From the NCBI GenBank assembly GCA_000171875.1, contig ABHI01000002.1:806001-870000 (forward strand): DNA of 64,000 bases, given 5' to 3'. Shown piece after piece: positions 61,127-64,000 of this stretch. The notes below the pieces were generated by a model that was not told the origin of the DNA, ran no database searches, and was given only the letters and a program-made list of their open reading frames with translations. This DNA comes from Flavobacteriales bacterium ALC-1. Its GTDB lineage: Bacteria; Bacteroidota; Bacteroidia; Flavobacteriales; Flavobacteriaceae. Every line of letters starts with the position of its first letter. The first letter of the stretch is position 1. Both the position numbers and the translations under genes were made by a program.

Positions 61127-61687
61127 ATGAATCGTTTATTTTTAGTCGTTTGTATACTCTTTTTTGCAAGCTGCAAAAGCGAAACTAAAACAGAAACAAC
61201 TACTGAAAACGACATTGACCAAAGTGTTTATAATATGTGGAATGATTTTGTTGAGGCTAATCCTAAATTCCATGATGATGAGTTACCAGAGTCTTGGTAT
61301 TTTCATAATAATAAAGCAGATGCCAATCGCTTAGCCAAATTAACGTTAAGTGGAGAAAAGAATGCTACGACTACAGGTTTATACGATTGGTATAAAGCCG
61401 CTGGTGCAGATTTACCAGACATAGGGACAAAACATATTGTAACAGATTTTAGCGGAAAGGCGCAAGCGATAATCGAAGTTAAACATGTAGATACAATCCC
61501 ATTTAATCAAATGCCTAAAGATTTTGCAGCCATGGATATGGGCACACAAATAGATCCGCTTAAAAAATGGAAAAAAGCACATTGGGACTTTTTTGAGAGT
61601 ATAATGAAAGAAAGAGGAGAAAAACCAACTGAAGACATGCTCATAGTTTTCGAAAGGTTTAAAGTGATTTGGCCAGAAAAGAAGTAA
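61127..61687 (+). CDS. ASCH-domain lipoprotein
   Basis: A 186-aa protein from ATG 61127, which gives a lipoprotein signal (FFASC, Cys16); an in-frame ATG at 61061 would bury the signal. The ASCH fold follows (about 45-185): ESWYFHNNKADANRLAKLTL, GEKNATTTGLYDWYK, GTKHIVTDFSGKAQAIIEV, KKAHWDFFESIM. ASCH proteins are normally cytosolic RNA-binding or amidohydrolase-type domains; an exported lipoprotein form is unusual but recurs in Bacteroidota. Confidence 0.85.
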   Translation: MNRLFLVVCILFFASCKSETKTETTTENDIDQSVYNMWNDFVEANPKFHDDELPESWYFHNNKADANRLAKLTLSGEKNATTTGLYDWYKAAGADLPDIGTKHIVTDFSGKAQAIIEVKHVDTIPFNQMPKDFAAMDMGTQIDPLKKWKKAHWDFFESIMKERGEKPTEDMLIVFERFKVIWPEKK

Positions 61688-61711
61688 GCGCATAAACCAA
61701 CTAAACCAACT

Positions 61712-62215
61712 ATGATACATTTAATTTGGTCAACACTAAACACAATTGCTGCGATATATTTTCTATACCTTATTATTGGGTTTCTAATAAAAGGGAAACG
61801 AATTTTTAAACCTCAAACTAAAAAGTTTTCAATTTTTGTAATGGTATTAGGGATTGTTCAAATTATTTCTGCTTCAAAATCGGACAAAAGCACAAACCGA
61901 ATAACCATAAATGAAGGTTATGATAAAATCAATAATTCAAAGATTGAAACACTACTGCTAGAAGATAATTTAACGCTCGATATTAATATGCACATCACTT
62001 ATATAGATAATGAAAACCAATTGATACCAAAAGAGAGTGTTAGCTTTTTAACAGGCTTTGTTAGCGGTTATGCTTGGGAATTAGAATCTATTGAAACAAA
62101 AAGTCGCAAACCAAACGAGAAAGCTAAATTCACCGCAACCGGAATTTTAAAATGGAAGCTTTTTGGAATAAATGTGTACAATCAAAAGAAAACATTCAAC
62201 GGCATTATAAATTGA
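61712..62215 (+). CDS. hypothetical membrane protein
   Basis: A 167-aa protein with two N-terminal membrane helices (about 5-25 and 38-55) and a beta-rich soluble part (about 75-167; LLLEDNLTLDINMHITYIDN). 24 nt after the ASCH gene, so likely the same transcript. No known domain recognised. Confidence 0.75.
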   Translation: MIHLIWSTLNTIAAIYFLYLIIGFLIKGKRIFKPQTKKFSIFVMVLGIVQIISASKSDKSTNRITINEGYDKINNSKIETLLLEDNLTLDINMHITYIDNENQLIPKESVSFLTGFVSGYAWELESIETKSRKPNEKAKFTATGILKWKLFGINVYNQKKTFNGIIN

Positions 62216-62241
62216 TTTCACATATATAAAGCGTAATAATC

Positions 62242-62275
62242 AAAAAAGCACTTACCAATAGGCAAGTGCTTTTTC
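62242..62275 (+). terminator. terminator after the hypothetical gene
   Basis: AAAAAAGCACTT (62242-62253) pairs with AAGTGCTTTTT (62264-62274), with one internal mismatch below a CC/GG closing pair, T-run. The stem resembles the one at 54269. Confidence 0.88.
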
Positions 62276-62391
62276 TTTTTCATAACAATTTTAATTTATA
62301 AAATTGTTATTGCTATCAATCCATCTCCATCAACCAAATAAGATTAATAACTTTTGTAGTAATGCATCCACTATTAATACACTTAAAACTA

Positions 62392-62904
62392 CTATTTAGG
62401 CATTACTACAGTATCGATAATGTGTATAACGCCATTACTTGCTGCTACATCAGTCGCAGTAATTTCACTATAATTACCAGCTTGGTCCTTTAACCATATT
62501 TTTCCATCTTTTTGCATTACGGTTAAGATGGTTCCGTTTAAAGCTTTCACTTCAACTTTACCTTTTCCTTTTTTTAATGCAGCTACCACATCACTAGCCA
62601 TCAATTTACCAGGAATAACGTGATACGTTAAAATGTTAGATAAAGCATCTTTGTTCTCTGGCTTTAATAAATCTGTTAAGGCAGCTTTATCAATTTTTGC
62701 AAAAGCACTATTTGTTGGCGCAAATACAGTAAAAGGCCCATCACCTTGTAAAGCGCCTACTAAATCAGCAGCTTTAAGCGCAGTGACTAGAGTTGAGAAA
62801 TCCTCACTTCCTGCCGCAATATCTACAATTGTTTTTTGAGCTGTTGCTGTTTGTGTAAAAGTTAAGGCTACGAACGTTGTTAAAATAAAAACTAATTTTT
62901 TCAT
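62392..62904 (-). CDS. secreted fasciclin-domain protein
   Basis: A 170-aa exported protein: signal peptide (ending TATAQ) and one FAS1 domain (about 28-168) with DFSTLVTALKAADLVGALQG, FTVFAPTNSAFAKID, LSNILTYHVIPGKL and NGVIHIIDTVVMPK. FAS1 modules mediate adhesion. It is divergent from an ECF sigma/anti-sigma pair across 129 nt, and in Bacteroidota such genes are often regulated by it; that is inference. Confidence 0.94.
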   Translation of the reverse strand: MKKLVFILTTFVALTFTQTATAQKTIVDIAAGSEDFSTLVTALKAADLVGALQGDGPFTVFAPTNSAFAKIDKAALTDLLKPENKDALSNILTYHVIPGKLMASDVVAALKKGKGKVEVKALNGTILTVMQKDGKIWLKDQAGNYSEITATDVAASNGVIHIIDTVVMPK

Positions 62905-63033
62905 GATTTTTTATATTATTGGTTAAACTAATTATGGCACTTATTTCGTTTTTGAAGTGCTTTCATTTATATTTACACAAGCAGGTTTGCTCTGGATGAG
63001 CAGTAGAATACTTTTAGGAAATCTTTAACATTA

Positions 63034-63588
63034 ATGCAAAACGATAATAGTCTTATTCGAGATTTAAAAGCTAAGGATGAGCGTGCGTTGTCATTGCTTT
63101 ACGATAAATATTCTGGAGCTATATATAGTGTCATTCTAAAAATGATACGCGACGAGGGTAAAGCACAAAACTTACTACAAGACACCTTTATGACGGTTTG
63201 GGAAAAGGCAGAACGTTATGATGAAACTAAAGGGCGTTTTTACACATGGGTATATCGTATTGCTAAAAATAAAACCCTAAATGTGCTTAGAAAAACGGAT
63301 GTACTCATCCAAACCGATGATTTTAGTGTACATACTAATAAAGAAGATGCTATTAGTATAGAACCTGAGTATTTAGAACTCAATGGTGCGGTAACGACTT
63401 TAGATGCCCACCACAAAGAAGCCATTGAGCTTGTTTACTTTAAAGGTTTAACGCACAAGGAAGCACATCAACAAATGGATGTGCCTTTAGGAACATTTAA
63501 ATCTTACATACGTCAAGCTTTAAAACAGTTGAGAGAAACGTATGCTAAATCCCTAAGTTTAATATTACTAATACTAAATGCGCTATGA
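63034..63588 (+). CDS. ECF-type RNA polymerase sigma factor
   Basis: A 184-aa sigma-70 family factor. Region 2 (about 10-75; ALSLLYDKYSGAIYSVILKM, LLQDTFMTVWEKAERYDETK) and region 4 (about 115-170; LDAHHKEAIELVYFKGLTHK, MDVPLGTFKSYIRQALKQLR) are complete. The stop overlaps the anti-sigma start by 4 nt, coupling production of the two. Confidence 0.93.
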   Translation: MQNDNSLIRDLKAKDERALSLLYDKYSGAIYSVILKMIRDEGKAQNLLQDTFMTVWEKAERYDETKGRFYTWVYRIAKNKTLNVLRKTDVLIQTDDFSVHTNKEDAISIEPEYLELNGAVTTLDAHHKEAIELVYFKGLTHKEAHQQMDVPLGTFKSYIRQALKQLRETYAKSLSLILLILNAL

Positions 63589-64000
63589 TGATGGATAAGA
63601 AGACGCTGTTAGAAAATGGATTACTAGAGCAATATGTGCTCGGAGAACTCAACACAGAACAATGTGAGCAGATTGAGCAGTTGCTAGCATCTGATGTAGA
63701 ACTTAAAGCTCATTTTGATCAACTTGAAGCGGATTTTGAAAACTTAGGCTTAGAAAATGCGATTCCTCCACCTGCACTTGTAAAATCAAAACTCTTAAAA
63801 GACCTAAAGACGACACCAAATGAAACACCTAAAGTTGTAACACTTAATAAAAACAATAACACAAAGGTTTATTTAGGGATTGCTGCAAGTGTAGCTGCTC
63901 TACTAATGATAGGAAGTTTTTGGATGTACTCTCAGCTTAATGATGTAAAGGAACAGTTGCAAATTGTTGAAATGAACAATACAGAACTCAACTCAACTAT
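63585..64000 (+). CDS. anti-sigma factor (RskA-like), truncated by window end
   Basis: ATG 63585 overlaps the sigma stop (ATGA). At least 138 codons read to the edge without a stop: an N-terminal sigma-binding helical part (LLENGLLEQYVLGELNTEQC, LLASDVELKAHFDQLEADFE), a polar linker with VVTLNKNNN, one membrane helix near residues 90-110 (KVYLGIAASVAALLMIGSFW), and a coiled-coil stretch. The C-terminal RskA domain would be outside the window. Confidence 0.85.
   Translation, partial: MMMDKKTLLENGLLEQYVLGELNTEQCEQIEQLLASDVELKAHFDQLEADFENLGLENAIPPPALVKSKLLKDLKTTPNETPKVVTLNKNNNTKVYLGIAASVAALLMIGSFWMYSQLNDVKEQLQIVEMNNTELNST

Noticed and set aside
60970..61188. 72-aa open frame overlapping the ASCH gene start
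   Set aside because: Different frame from the ASCH lipoprotein, no signal or domain, and it covers the intergenic region.

Overview
The window is an AT-rich chromosomal segment of a marine-type member of the Flavobacteriaceae (Bacteroidota). The evidence is type IX secretion C-terminal sorting domains, TPR histidine kinases, both a GSII-like and a GSIII glutamine synthetase, DUF3078/DUF4197/DUF1684 proteins, BlaR1-type M56 proteins, absence of Shine-Dalgarno sequences, and repeated TAnnTTTG -7 promoter boxes. The genus cannot be fixed from sequence alone. No prophage, complete insertion sequence or CRISPR array was seen.

Layout. 1-10.7 kb: end of a DoxX/thioredoxin-like gene, an oligopeptide-type ABC permease, tpiA, an outer-membrane protein plus TPR histidine kinase/NarL regulator plus a large secreted repeat protein, prmA, a secreted HEIGH metalloprotease and clpS. 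10.7-15 kb (minus strand): a sulfur/persulfide cluster (Crp/Fnr regulator, two YeeE/YedE proteins, TauE/SafE exporter, MBL-rhodanese fusion, HMA protein). 15-23 kb: tRNA-Arg(ACG) followed by a 104-bp tandem repeat, an RskA-like lipoprotein, a secreted endonuclease I, a BlaI/BlaR1 pair with two operators, and a Ca/Na exchanger. 23-34 kb: divergent GSII/GSIII, purM, prfA, pyrF and a small ABC system. 34-44 kb: lipoproteins, an OmpA protein, purU and the B12-dependent fused mutase icmF. 43.4-44.2 kb: an unlisted 34-aa metallothionein-like gene next to a SigZ sigma factor with a Cys-rich tail. 45.8-49.8 kb (minus): MFS transporter, VOC, DJ-1/PfpI and amidohydrolase genes behind a leader that looks like a transcription attenuator. 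50-54 kb: DUF1684, crcB, an SRPBCC protein and dipeptidyl peptidase III. 54.4-59.98 kb: an accessory defence-like array (dGTPase, PD-(D/E)XK nuclease, SLATT membrane effector, AbiH protein, small unknown), with related repeats after each cassette. 60-64 kb: LamG and ASCH lipoproteins, a fasciclin protein and the start of an ECF sigma/anti-sigma operon.

The strongest candidates for undescribed biology are regulatory RNAs and small genes. (1) Two unrelated minus-strand genes (MBL-rhodanese at 12360, SRPBCC at 52033) share an 85% identical 93-nt leader (79/93 by eye). It holds a 13-codon upstream ORF, exactly 48 nt of spacer, and a CATGTG/CACATG pairing that covers the main start codon. (2) The MFS operon has a promoter, a 25-codon upstream ORF with an overlapping possible antiterminator, and a perfect terminator hairpin just before the start codon. 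(3) A Cys-rich peptide sits beside a Cys-tailed sigma factor and could form a metal- or thiol-responsive unit. (4) The defence-like genes are arranged as cassettes separated by structured repeats. All of these come from reading the sequence; no alignment, folding or database search was run.
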